DNA from: Penium margaritaceum
Taxonomy: Eukaryota; Streptophyta; Zygnematophyceae; Desmidiales; Peniaceae
Length of the DNA: 64,000 bases
Direction: 5' to 3'
Assembly: GCA_023375785.1 (NCBI GenBank)
Contig: SZWC01002403.1
Location: 150,165 to 214,164, forward strand
Below the pieces are notes generated by a model that saw only the letters and a program-made list of their open reading frames with translations, made no database searches and was not told the origin of the DNA. Each line of letters opens with the position of its first letter. The first letter of the stretch is position 1. Both the position numbers and the translations under genes were made by a program. Below are positions 20,879 to 31,499 of the stretch, in pieces.

Positions 20879-23369
20879 ATGGCGGTGTTGTACACTGAGC
20901 TCCAAGGTCTGAAGTGCATGGTGCAACAACTCACAGACCATGTGGTCTCTGAGCGGGCCGTTGCCACCGTGCCACTTTAGGCACCCCTATCTTCCTCCTC
21001 GCCATCCTCACCTCCATTAGTGTCATCACTTAAGCATTCCACACCTCCTGACCTTAGCTTCACATCTGATGCCCTCCGCTCTGTCCTCGAGTCAGTTGGA
21101 GTCATCCCGACCGTTGACCCCTCCACTACTTTTTTAGTCCCTTCAGCTTGGCGTCATTGCACTCGCACGCAGCATGCGAGGCAACGGACGTCATATTTGG
21201 CAAGACGTGCTGAGGAGGCGGCAACAGTCATAGTAGTGGCAGACGTCACCACAGAGATGACTCTCTCGTCCCCAGGCGCAGGGTTGGTGCGGCATCCCTT
21301 CGCAACTTCTACCAGTGCGTCGGTCGAGGGAGGGACGGAGTGTCTGCCGATGACCAGCGGAGAGTGCAGGAGGGGTGCGGCAGACGGTGCTTCACGACAA
21401 GGCGCTCTCAGTGAGGATGAGACATCCAAGGTTTGGTTCGACGTGGAGTCGGAGACGGACAAGTGGTCTGACGCGGAGTTGGAGGCAGACGTAGAGATGG
21501 AGATGGAGACTACATTTGACATAGCAGAGACCACGACCACAAAGACAAGTATGGCAGTAGAGACCATGATCATAGAGGCAGGTGTGGCAGTAGCAGTGGA
21601 TGGAGTAGTAGTAGCAGTGGCAATGACAGCTGACACATGTGGAGCAGACGTCGAGGCAGTGGGTGTGTTGGCAGCCATCAACGTCGTGACAGTAGCAGCA
21701 GTTGCAGTCATTGCTATTGACGGGACGCCGGCAGTGGACGCGCTTGTTGGTGCAGACACTAGTATGATCATTGCTCCTGTAGCAGTTGGTACAGCCTGCG
21801 TAGGGGTAGACGCTCCCTCAGACACAGCATCTGTCATTACAGACACACATGCAGAGGGGGGTCCTGGAGAGGCAAGAAATTTCAAGGTTGCCAGCACTTC
21901 CTGTATGGCCAGTGCAATTGCGGTAGTTGTCTATAGAGGCGTAACCGTCACAAAGGACGTAGCTCAAGTAGTAGCTGATGCACCAGCAACCGAGCAGGCC
22001 CGTGCGCTCGAGCATTTACAATGTGCGCTTTGCAACTAGGAGAATGCAGTCGCACGTGCGGACAGGCACCTACAGGACCTCACGCTTGAGCTACGTGTAG
22101 CAAGTACACGTTGGAGTGCCATAGACGCCATGAGTCATCGGTTAGCGGCAGTAGATGTCGAGGATGTGTACACTTGCCTAGAGGCTGTAGAGTGGACGTT
22201 CCATGGTGTAGTGTGGAGATGGTCAGACTTGCGCCGAAAGTTGGAGGAGGTGATATTTGTCGATGCTTCAGCAGCGACAGCCCGTGCAAGAGTAGCTGCT
22301 ACCCTGGCCCACACTGTTGACAGCCGAGTGGCGGTTATACCCACAACATCAGCTGAGCCTACAGCAGTCACCCCTACAGGCGCATGTGTCTTGGTGGATG
22401 CAGAGCGAGGTATAGACCTCCGGCTCATGGCTACCCTGACTGGCATTGCTGACACCATGGCAATTCTAGCCGACGACATGCCTACACACGTCTGAGCTAC
22501 AGTTCTCGTACACGAGCGCCTGTACTCCGCGGTCGATGAGCAAGAGGTAGATGTGGCTCGAGTGGAGGCGCACGTGCAGGGTTTCATGGCCGAGCTACAG
22601 GAGGCTAGCAGCCGTTGTTACACTACGGATTTTCCAGCATGGCAGGCTGCCAAGGAGTGCATGGAGGATGTGCACACGCGTCTCGAGGTAGCTGAGAGGT
22701 CTTTACAAGATACACGTTGGAGACGGTTGGACGTTCAGCGGCAGGTGGATGATTGGTTCCGCACCAATGGTTGGGAGGAGCCCAAAGACAATGTACGGGC
22801 TCCCGATGACGGCGACAATGTAGCAGAGGCAGATTCACGGACGGATGTCGACGTTTGACAAGGAGTTGACAGCCGAATGACAGGTGTACCAGTAGCAGCC
22901 GGTGTCTCTACATGAGCACCTATTACAGATGCAGACACTACAAATTCCGACACGTTGTCTGGTGTCAATGGCCTTCGAGCAGCTGGCGGCCAGGCGACAG
23001 ACGATACGACAGCTGACTTACGCGATAAGGCGGCGAGGCTGCAGGAGGCTGCGGCTCGGGCCAACGCGCACGCGATTGAGGCCCACCGTCAGGTTCGTTC
23101 CGCGACTGACCGCCTACATGTCGCAGATGCCGCCATCTGGCCGAGAGCTGCAACAGAGCTTGACGAGCTGTACGCGTGTCTCGACGCTGCAAAGTCCGCG
23201 TGGTGATGTGCAGCTTAGCAGCTGGCAGGCATAGAATAGGTGATGCATTTGGAGGAGGCCATCAACGCTGCACCAGTCATAGCAGTAGGTTACGACAGCA
23301 GTGACAAATACGACAACAAAGACAACGACAACGAAGATGACGACAACGACGACGGTACTCCCGAGTGAG
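20879..23369 (+). pseudogene. N5 coding region: acidic, coiled-coil-like protein of unknown function
   Basis: It begins at an ATG at 20879 (MAVLYTELQGLKCMVQQL), whose Gln/Leu-rich start recalls copia Gag. It ends with a strongly acidic tail (DNKDNDNEDDDNDD, near 23310-23355), a span of about 830 codons with roughly three or more interruptions. The middle (21500-21830) is low-complexity Val/Ala/Thr/Asp. The second half has at least three diverged copies of a helical unit, seen as VEDVYTCLEAVEWTFH, MEDVHTRLEVAERSLQ and LDELYACLDAAKSAW. Heptad-like spacing suggests coiled coil. There is no zinc knuckle, protease or RT motif. It could be an aberrant Gag or captured cargo; I do not recognise it. 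Confidence 0.5.
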
Positions 23370-23557
23370 GCTATGTGGGTGCACATCCGACCAGCATCAT
23401 TATCACCCTTACTATTGTCTTGCAGGGGTGTGTGGCCATGGGGGAGCCAACCTTTGTAGCCCAAGGGGGGTGTTGGTGTGTGGGCTTTGGCCTGACACCC
23501 TTATGAGGATACCGTGGTTAGCTTGTATTCGGCACGATGCTCGGTTGAGGTTATGCT

Positions 23558-23830
23558 GGTCGAGACCCGTGCACCTAGTGAATTTTTCCAGTGTGACGTG
23601 GAGACCTATTGCCTCCATGTGGTATGTATGTTCAATGCATGCGAACAGGTGTGGTCGAGACCTGGACCCCGGAGACATGTTCCGAGGGACATGAGGAGAC
23701 CTTGTTGCTTTGTACCTCTTGTGTAATGCTTGACACGTGGTTGTGTGGATTATGTGTTGCACGGTCGAGACCCAAGCACTTGGTGAGTTACACCATTGTC
23801 TCAAGGAGACATTGTACTGTGGTTGGTGTT
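23558..23830 (+). repeat. Diverged tandem units with GGTCGAGACC
   Basis: GGTCGAGACC at 23558-23567, 23653-23662 and 23763-23772. Each is followed by a GGAGAC box and a TTG..TGTGG segment, giving units of about 95-110 bp in the 3' noncoding part of N5. Confidence 0.6.
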
Positions 23831-23896
23831 TACGATGGACAGTGAGTGTAGCCCCTCACTTGTCATTGCGGTGACGGCTATGTCAGCCAGGGGGAG

Positions 23897-24545
23897 TGTT
23901 GGTTTGTGTGGCTTCCACTCGTCACGAGCTGGTGATTATCCGTATACCCAGTACTGGTGGTATGGAGCGGCGTTACTGGAGAGCATGCAGACATTATCCA
24001 TGATGCTGATACAGCTAGTGCTTGGGCACTGACGAGTGGTGGCTCCGTGCACTAGCAGATGCGAGAAAGCTGCCACGACATCCCGGGTGCTTGCCGGGGT
24101 CCATTCTAGATTTTCTACAGACGCTAGAGTTTTCTCGGTGGACTGGCTCTCGATCCCGGTTTGCATTGTCTATCCATCGATCGATGCCAGACTTGTTTGT
24201 GTGACAAATTGCAGTGTCAAGCTCAAGATTCTGCATCTCTAGACTCAGGCGGTGGTGCGTTCGGATACATGTGCGCATGTTTATGGCCAAAACAGTGATT
24301 TCAGGTCAGTTTTAGGACAAATCGACACTACGTGTGCGTCACATGCCGTGAGCCACAGCAGGTATTTATGTTGTGTTCTTGTCATTTGTCATTTCTCTTT
24401 GCAATTGTATTGATTTTGAGCTTCCTCACACTCTGTATGTGTCCCTACCCAGACCCTTTCAGTTTTGTCTCTAACTTGTGACTGTTGTCACATGCTGACC
24501 TAGCGCTGACGCCTAGTGTTGTGGCAAGTGGTTAGGAAGGTTGAG
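23897..24545 (+). repeat. 3' LTR of N5 (family-B type)
   Basis: It starts TGTTGGTTTGTGTGG after the tract GGGGGAG. From about 24010 it aligns with the B1 5' LTR (CCACGACATCCCGGGTGCTTGC; TTTTCTCGGTGGACTGGCTC; GGTATTTATG). It runs directly into the oppositely oriented B2 LTR. Confidence 0.78.
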
Positions 24546-24977
24546 GGTGTGACACGCGGCAGCACAAGATCTATCCTAAAACTGGCCCAAAACCACTGTT
24601 TTGGCGGTAACTCAGATCAGACATGTGAGAACGCTACGCCGTCTAAATCCAAGCGTGTAAAATCACAAGCCGAATGCTGCGACTGGTCACATGCATGCAT
24701 CCAGCATCAAACGGTGGACACAAAATGCAAAAAGATGCAAATCGGGCCCACGACCAGTCCACTGATAAACTCCTACGTGCTGTACAAAAATTGCAGGAGG
24801 ATCCGGGCAGTGTTTAGAGCTCAGGTACAGTCTTCGGTCAGCTCCAAGCTGGTAGTCCACCACCAGACAACACACCGGTACCACAAGGGTCCGCATCAGG
24901 GATCTACACAAGTATGGACACGGCCAAGTGGTCACAATAAACTGTACAGGTCAACAAGAACATCGTAAATTACAACA
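24546..24977 (-). repeat. 3' LTR of B2 (partial)
   Basis: It matches 40452-40877 in the same orientation. Its minus-strand start TGTTGTAATTTACG at 24977 follows the purine tract GGTTATGGGGGAC. Confidence 0.8.
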
Positions 24978-25307
24978 GTCCCCCATAACCTGATGGTACG
25001 CATGTCCATACACGTCCAGCACTGAAACTGGTACAACAACGAGTGCAAAAACAATCATTATATAGACAAAGACAATCCCATACTCAACCACTCTCAGGCA
25101 AGGGGCGAAGCCCAACACAATGAATGGCCACCATAAACTCCCTGCGTACCAGTGCCTTCATCATGAATTCAGCACGCTGCATGTCAGCGCCAACCCATAT
25201 GATGGAGATCACATGCCGCTCCACCAGATCACGCACAAAGTGATGCTCAACCGCAATATGCTTTGTGCGAGCATGAAAGAGACCACAGTTCTTTGCAATG
25301 GCAAGAG
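24978..25307 (-). pseudogene. B2 RNase H, C-terminal part and 3' end
   Basis: On the minus strand this is the end of RNase H (the segment around LAIAKNCGLFHARTKH near 25230-25300), corresponding to B1 16270-16330, then noncoding sequence up to the LTR. It stops at the A2 insertion. The remainder of the same domain resumes at 34022. Confidence 0.75.
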
Positions 25308-26132
25308 TGTTGGTTTTTGCGCATCCTCATTGTGCTCTGTTGTGTCCTCCCGCCTTGTGTACATCGGCGTGGAGATGACTGACGGCGAGACTTGACGCTA
25401 CTAGAGTGTCGTTCGGTGGAGTCGACGCCCGATAAGGCCTACTCGCAGTTTGCTGGAGCCCGCTCTCTCTAGCGACGTGCTCAAGTCCATCGGCAATCCT
25501 CCTCGGCGGTCAGGCCGCCGGCGGTCACTGCCACCGCAGATGCTGTCTGCATGCGTCAAGCGCTGGATTTGACTATATCGTTGCGTCTGCAGCGTCATGC
25601 TCTGCCTCATGTTGCATGGCACTGTTTGGCATCATGGACCATCGCAAGCACTGCATGGGTTCAGGCAGCCATAACTCTTTGCTGCTCTTTTTCTAGCCGT
25701 TTCTGATTGCATGACTATGTTTGCGGCATCGGTATTATGGTGTGGTCTAGTTCTAAGGCAAAACGGACGACGCCCGAGTTTTGGTCTAGCAGGGCTCATC
25801 GAGAAAACCGTGCCTGCCAGAAAATAGGTCTAGGTCTATTTTCTGATTGGCTGGTTAGCTGAGTAAAAACTCTACAAAGCTGGGGGGGAGCTAGAACTTG
25901 GAGGGGTCTCCCATTGTTGCTCATTCTTTATTCCTAATCAGTCAATTTCAGTTTTCAGCTGCTTTCTGGCGCTAACACTCGCGCGTGCAATTCTGAGTTA
26001 CAAACTCAGAGCTTCCAGATTTAGACTCTAGAGCAGTAGACTGAGGGGGTAGCAGACTTAAACAATGAGCGTGGAAGCCTATATGCTGCATCAATAACGT
26101 TGCTGCCCCAACCTGCTGCCTTGCGTTTCCTT
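25308..26132 (+). repeat. 5' LTR of A2
   Basis: It starts TGTTGGTTTTTGCGC and is about 825 bp. It matches 33165-34016 and, inverted, the A1 LTRs. The last few bases before the primer site are uncertain. Confidence 0.85.
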
Positions 26133-26135
26133 CTT

Positions 26136-26147
26136 GGTATTAGAGAC
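26136..26147 (+). other. Primer-binding site of A2
   Basis: TGGTATTAGAGA, a slightly changed form of TGGTATCAGAGC, at the expected place after the LTR. Confidence 0.7.
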
Positions 26148-26229
26148 AGAATGTAGTAGCAACAGCAGAAGACTGGCATACAGGTGCCAGACAACGCCGG
26201 CGTACCTCCATTTGCGCCAGGGCAGGGGA

Positions 26230-26336
26230 AATGCTGCCACATGTTTTTTGGCAGCATTGACCCGCCTGGTGGTGGTGTCAGATTTTTTCCCACGGCCACT
26301 GGGCCACTCGAAATGCTGCCAATTTTTTTGGTAGCA
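26230..26336 (+). other. Twin leader hairpins of A2
   Basis: Hairpin 1: arms AATGCTGCCA and TGGCAGCATT (26230-26239 and 26249-26258). Hairpin 2: TGCTGCCAA and TTGGTAGCA (26314-26322 and 26328-26336). The spacer between them, including GACCCGCCTGGTGG and CCCACGGCCACTGGGCC, aligns with A1 7739-7795. The loops differ from A1 while the arms stay paired. Confidence 0.6.
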
Positions 26337-26439
26337 CTGGTCCCCACGCATGACGCGAGGAGGTGAGCGGCAGGCCGCGTCTGACACCTACGGGCGACGA
26401 CGCACATGACAACGTCATCCAGGTGCAGTGACTGGCACC

Positions 26440-27320
26440 AGCAAGCAACACCAGCAACCTGCAGCTATAGCACCGTCAGGTAATAGCAGTGAGCAATGGC
26501 AGCAACAGCCAACAACAGCTACGTGCAGAAGCAGTAGCCGGTAGTAGCATCAGCTCATAGCAGCCCGTAGCAACAGCAGTCCGCAGTAGCAGGCATCATC
26601 GACGTCTAGCAGCAACAGCTCATAGTAGCACTAGCAGCAATCGCAGCAAGCAACAGTAGCAGCAACAATTAGCAGCAACAGTGAGCAACAGCTGCCGCAG
26701 TGATCAGTAGCAGCAGTAGGCTGTAGCAACAAGTAGTAGCAGCAGTTCGTTGTAGTAGCAGCAATAATGAGCAGCAGCCAATAGCAGCCAGCAGCAACTG
26801 CTGCTGCTTGCAGCTTGCAGCTAGCCATGAGCGACGGGCTGCTGGTAGCGAGCCCACTACTTGCAGCGAGCAACGAACTGCTGGCAGCGAGGAGTGAGCT
26901 CACTGCTCATAGCCCGCTTCCCACAACGAGCAGCAAAGCTAGATGTGACAGACGACAGGGAAAAAAAAAGAAAAAAAATCCCCCATCCCACCAGCGCCTT
27001 TGCCGCGGCTGCAGTAGCTGTCATAGCTGCTACAACAACCACAACAGCTCGAGCAGTACACAACAGCAGTAGTAGTAGTTGCTACTACAATTTTAAGTTG
27101 TAGTAGCAGCAAAAGCAGTAGCAACAAGAAGAACAGCAACAACAACAGCCACAACAGCAACAAGAGCAGCAGTAACAGTGGCAAAAACAGCAGTAGCAAC
27201 AGTAGCCGCAACAGTAGTAGAAACAGCAGCAGCAATAGTAGTAGCAGCAGCAGTAGCAATAGATGCTACAGTAGCAGCAACAACAGTTGTGGCAGCGGCC
27301 CCAACAACGGCCGCTGTTGA
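26440..27320. repeat. CAG/AGC triplet leader of A2
   Basis: Imperfect AGC/GCA triplets (26440-26820 and 27040-27310) with a run of A (26960-26980). No gene is supported. Confidence 0.7.
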
Positions 27321-27337
27321 CATTAGCATCCCATTGT

Positions 27338-27369
27338 TGATGTCACTATTGACGTCACTACTGACGTCA
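27338..27369. promoter_or_regulatory. TGACGTCA palindromes upstream of A2 gag
   Basis: TGATGTCA at 27338-27345 and perfect TGACGTCA at 27350-27357 and 27362-27369, 30-60 bp before the gag start at 27401. This is the consensus of CRE/TGA-type bZIP sites. The role is inferred. Confidence 0.45.
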
Positions 27370-27400
27370 TCAACAAAAAAATGGGATACCAAAACCCACC

Positions 27401-28830
27401 ATGACTAGCAGCGCCAGTGGGGAGGGGTCTCCTTTGTTGGAGGGACCCCCAGCCCCCCTTTCTTGTAGCAGCTGCAACAGCTATAGGAACAGCAGCAACA
27501 ACAACAGTAACAGTAGCAACAGTAGCAGCAGCAGCAGTAGCAGCAACAGCAGCACAATCCAACAGGTATCGTCGCTGACACCTTTGATCCCTTGACTGCC
27601 ATTCAGCAACAGCTCGTTGTCCTGACGTTGCAGCTTGCAAGAGTGTAGCTATTGGCCTCACAGATTACCACCAATGCCCCTCTTTGCTCATTCCTCATGG
27701 ATACGCTAGCTCCGTTGTGTCGGCTGCCATGCATTACCTGGCGTAGCAACAGACTGAGTGCCAGCGGCAGATAGTGACAGGCGTCCTTGGCCCCACTCTA
27801 GATGCCGGCCGCAGGCAAAAGGACTTTGAGACGCCGCTCCTGTCGCTTCAGGTCGACGTGAAGTTATGTAGCTGAGAGCTCAACTTCTGCATGTAGGTGA
27901 AGGGTGAGGATCTGTGGGCATACTACACCCTCCCGTTTGACTCCACCTAGGCTGATCAGCTGTATGACGCCGGTCGCGCTGTACCCACCCTCGTCCCCGA
28001 TGCTCCTCCGGCTTCTCGCCTGGCCCTAGAGCCCTTTCTCGGCAAATTTACCACTGGCGGCACCCCAGACCGTGTAGCCGCGTGACACATCCTCACTCTT
28101 CCCCATTGCCTGTCTAGCGACATTAAGACCAGCCGTTTGCTATGGGAGTTCAACTCCCTGCACATGGGGGAGACCAAGACAGTCACCGCGTATTGGCAGC
28201 GGGCTGAGGACATCCTCTACTGCCTAAGTACCTCTGCTCCACCCCCTGTGGCCACGCTCCTTACCATCAATTGCGGTGCTATCAACGCGTACACGCATGT
28301 CTTCCTCCACTACTCCCAGGATTTCCTCTCCACCATAGTGGCCCAGGGCACCCTCATGTCCTTGGCATACGAGCTCTTCCTCAGGATTGAGGAAGCTCAC
28401 CTGGAGTCTCGTCTCCAGCGCATAGAGGCCCTCGCCTCCCTTGTCGTTTCTTCCGTGATTGTGGCTTTCCCTCCTACCTCCACCAGCTCCTCATTGTCGG
28501 GGAAGAAGAAGCGCCAGGGCAAGAAGGGTAAGGGTCAGCAGTAGCAGCGGTAGCAGTCAACTTGGTCTAGTAGTGGCTCGGTCTGCCACAACTGTGGCCA
28601 GCTAGGGCACGGGTGCTACACGTGCTCGCTAACAACGGACGAGGCATGCGTCATCGCCACCATGGATCGCCAATGAAAGCGCCGTCTTGCCTCTAACGCC
28701 ATAGCTGTCATCGCCCCTGACGCCTCGACTCCGTCCAGCAGCTCCACTCCTCTGACCGTGACACCAGTCCAGTAGACGCGAGCTCCTGAGCAGTATCATC
28801 TACAGCCGTTGGCACCTCCGTTCCCTTCAC
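27401..28830 (+). pseudogene. A2 gag region
   Basis: Start at 27401 (MTSSASGEGSPLLEG), parallel to the A1 start. A shorter CAG/CAA tract follows (27480-27560), then capsid-like sequence with HMGETKTVTAYWQRAEDI (near 28165-28215) and a zinc knuckle CHNCGQLGHGCYTC-type segment at about 28580-28625. The region is broken. Confidence 0.75.
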
Positions 28831-29209
28831 CGGGTCAATCCTCCTTCTATCCAGGCTCAGGCGCCCATACTCCGCACTCAGTTTACACTTTGGGGTTGTC
28901 CACGTGCGAGCGTCAGCTGGAGCAGTTCATTGCGCTTCAGCTCGGCATGCCTCGCCCTCCCCCCCAGGAAAATGCAAGTTGCGTCACCTCTTGCTTGTCC
29001 CCATTGCCCTGCATGACTGAGCTTGAGCTGTATTCGTGTCCTACTTCCTCGTCTGTCTTGCCATCTTTTGTGATCTCTTTTACCCCCCTTTGTGACGACG
29101 TCACGTGGCTTGATGATTGGGAGTCTCGGTTCGCGCCCCCTTCCATCACGTCCGTGTCTCTTCCTTGCTGCCATGTGACTGTCAATGATCTGGCGACACT
29201 GGTCCAGGA

Positions 29210-30490
29210 CCATGCTAAATCTTGGATCATCGACTTTGGAGCAACGGATCACATGATGGCCTCTCGCGAGGCCATTAGTATGCTTGGTCCTGTTGGTGAT
29301 GTATCCGTGGTCCGTACGGGCTCCAGACAGGTGTTACCTTTCCACGGTGTCGGCGTCGCTCGTTTCCATGGTCCTACTGGTGATATCTTCTTGACCGATG
29401 TCCTCTTTGTCCTAGGTCTTGAGCTCAACCTTTTATCTGTTTCTGCCCTTGACCACATGAGCATGGACGTTGTGCACTTGTGTGGTGTTAGCACTGTGTT
29501 GTTGCGTCCGTCTGGTCTTTTCGTTCTACACGCTGCCGCCTGTGGCAACCTGTGGCACGTACCTCGTCTGTCCTCCTCTCCTTCTATCCCCTCCTCGTCG
29601 GCTGCCACAGGCCATGTGTTTGTCACCAACACGCTCTCTCCACAGCACAACCGCCTCTTGTACCGCCGCCTTTGCCACGTCCACTCTGCTGTCGTAGACA
29701 GCATACTCCGCACCCGGCCGGCCAAGGGCCTTGACCCGGAGACTTTCCCTCTCTTGTGCCCCACAGAGTGCATTGATTGCGCTCAGGCAAGATGCACCGG
29801 TCCACATACCATCTAACCTCCTCTCTTGCATCCGCCCATCTAGACCTGGTTCATTCCGATATCATGGGTCCTCTCCCTACTGAGTCGGTTAGAGAGCATG
29901 GCCGCTATGTCCTCACTCTCACGGACGACTACTCTCGCTACCGCTGGGTATTCTGCCTTCTGCAGAAGAGCAATGTCGTCCATGCCATTGAGGACTGGCT
30001 TGTCCTTACGGAGCGCGAGTATGGTCAATCTCTTTGTTGCTTTCACTCCAATTGCGGTGTTGAGTACATGGGCAAGACCACGATTTGTCTCGCCTCCCGC
30101 GGTATCCACCACGAGACGTCCACGCCCTACACGCCTGCCCAAAACGGCGTCTCTGAATGGTGGAACCGTACCATGTCTGACGTTGTCAGCACCATGCGGG
30201 TTGTGTCTGGCCTTTCCGATGGCTTCTATTTTGAAGCCATGGCCTACATGACGTGGGTCTGGACCGGGATTCCCCACGGACCCCTTCTCCGCCAGACTAT
30301 GCGGTACCAGCACTGGTGCAGCCAGCGAGCTGACCTCCGCCCCGCTCGGGTCTGGGGCTGTGTGGCCATTGTGTGGCTGCCCGCCCCGCAATAGGGTGGT
30401 AAGCTTGCCCCCCGTGGTCGCCCTTGCACATTTCTCGGTGTCTCTTGTCAGTCCAAGGCGTGGTGCTTCTGGGATCCCTCCCGACACTGC
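29210..30490 (+). pseudogene. A2 protease and integrase region
   Basis: Retroviral-type protease active-site segment near 29225-29255. Next are the pre-integrase segment (RPAKGLDPETFPLLCPTECIDCA near 29715-29785), integrase core blocks LVHSDIMGPLP (near 29850), YTPAQNGVSEWWNRTM (near 30125) and the FWDPSRHCIVES-type C-terminus near 30465. The region is broken. Confidence 0.82.
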
Positions 30491-30599
30491 ATCGTTGAGT
30501 CCCACGATGCCCTCTACTTTGAGGAGCTCTTTCCTCATGATCTCGTTCACTCCGCCTCGTCGGTGTCCCTCCCGTCGCGAGGGGTCGTGGTGAGTGTGT

Positions 30600-31170
30600 C
30601 CTCCGTCCTGGCGCTTCCGGGTGGCACATCACTTGGTCCCTCCAAGCCAGCCGTCCCAGTCGCGTCCAGTGGTCCCTCAGGGCCGGTAGCCCCAGTCGCA
30701 CCTACCGACCCCTATGGGCCGGTGGCCCTAGTTGCGTCCGCTTGTCCCTCTAGGCCGGCAGCCCCAATCCCGCCCGCTGGCCCCTCTAGGCCAGCGGCCC
30801 CAGTCGCGTCTACTGGTCCCTCTGGGCCGACAGCCCCAGTCGCGCCCGCTAGCCCCTTTGGCCCAGTGGCCCGAGTCGCGTCTGCTGGTCCCTCTGGGCC
30901 GGCAACCCCAGTCGCGCTCGCTGGCCCTTCTGGGCCGGTGGCCCTAGTCACGTCTGCTGGTCCCTCTAGGCCGGCAGCTCCAGTCGCGCCCGCTTGCCCC
31001 TCTGGACCGGTGGCCCCAGTCGCGTCCGCTAGTCCCTCTGGGCCGGTAGCCCTAGTCGTACCCGCTAGCCCCTCTGGGTCGGCAACCCCAGTCGCGTCCG
31101 CTGGTCCCACCGGGCCAGCAGCCGCGTCTGCCTCCGTCGGCCCGTCGGACTCTGTGCCATCTCCTGCCCT
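30600..31170 (+). repeat. 36-bp minisatellite in the A2 integrase-RT linker
   Basis: About 14 units of 36 bp reading as variants of SGPAAPVASAGP, homologous to A1 2580-3150. Confidence 0.85.
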
Positions 31171-31499
31171 ACCGCGCTATACACGTGTGGCCCAGGCGCC
31201 AGCCTCCGACCCTAGCCGTCAGTGAGCCCACAGACTGCAGCACCACGCCCTGTGGCGTCTCGGCCCCCAGTCGCTCCACGTATCTCTTCCACTCCTACGG
31301 TCGTGAGTGGGAACTCTGGCATCAAGGCTCTCAGCCTGACCATTTTGGCCATTATCACAAACCTTCATCTAGGCTTCGCACTTGGCTACGCCATGCTTCA
31401 CCATGAGCATTGACATGTTGTCATGGCCGCACTAGCACGCATCCCACTTAAAGCTCGAGATGCACATGCTCTCTCAGGCTGCTCCATAGCACGCCCGGA

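Larger units (their letters stand above)
19138..24545 (+). mobile_element. Pol-less LTR element N5 with a coiled-coil-like ORF
   Basis: Parts: GCA-triplet leader (19138-20430), one long coding region (20879-23369), noncoding tail with a repeated GGTCGAGACC motif (23370-23896), and a family-B-type 3' LTR (23897-24545) preceded by the purine tract CCAGGGGGAG. I find no protease, integrase or RT motif. No matching plus-strand 5' LTR is evident; the left limit is the B3 LTR. It resembles large non-autonomous LTR elements (LARD or Gag-only types) that depend on a relative, probably family B. It is a fossil. Confidence 0.55.
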
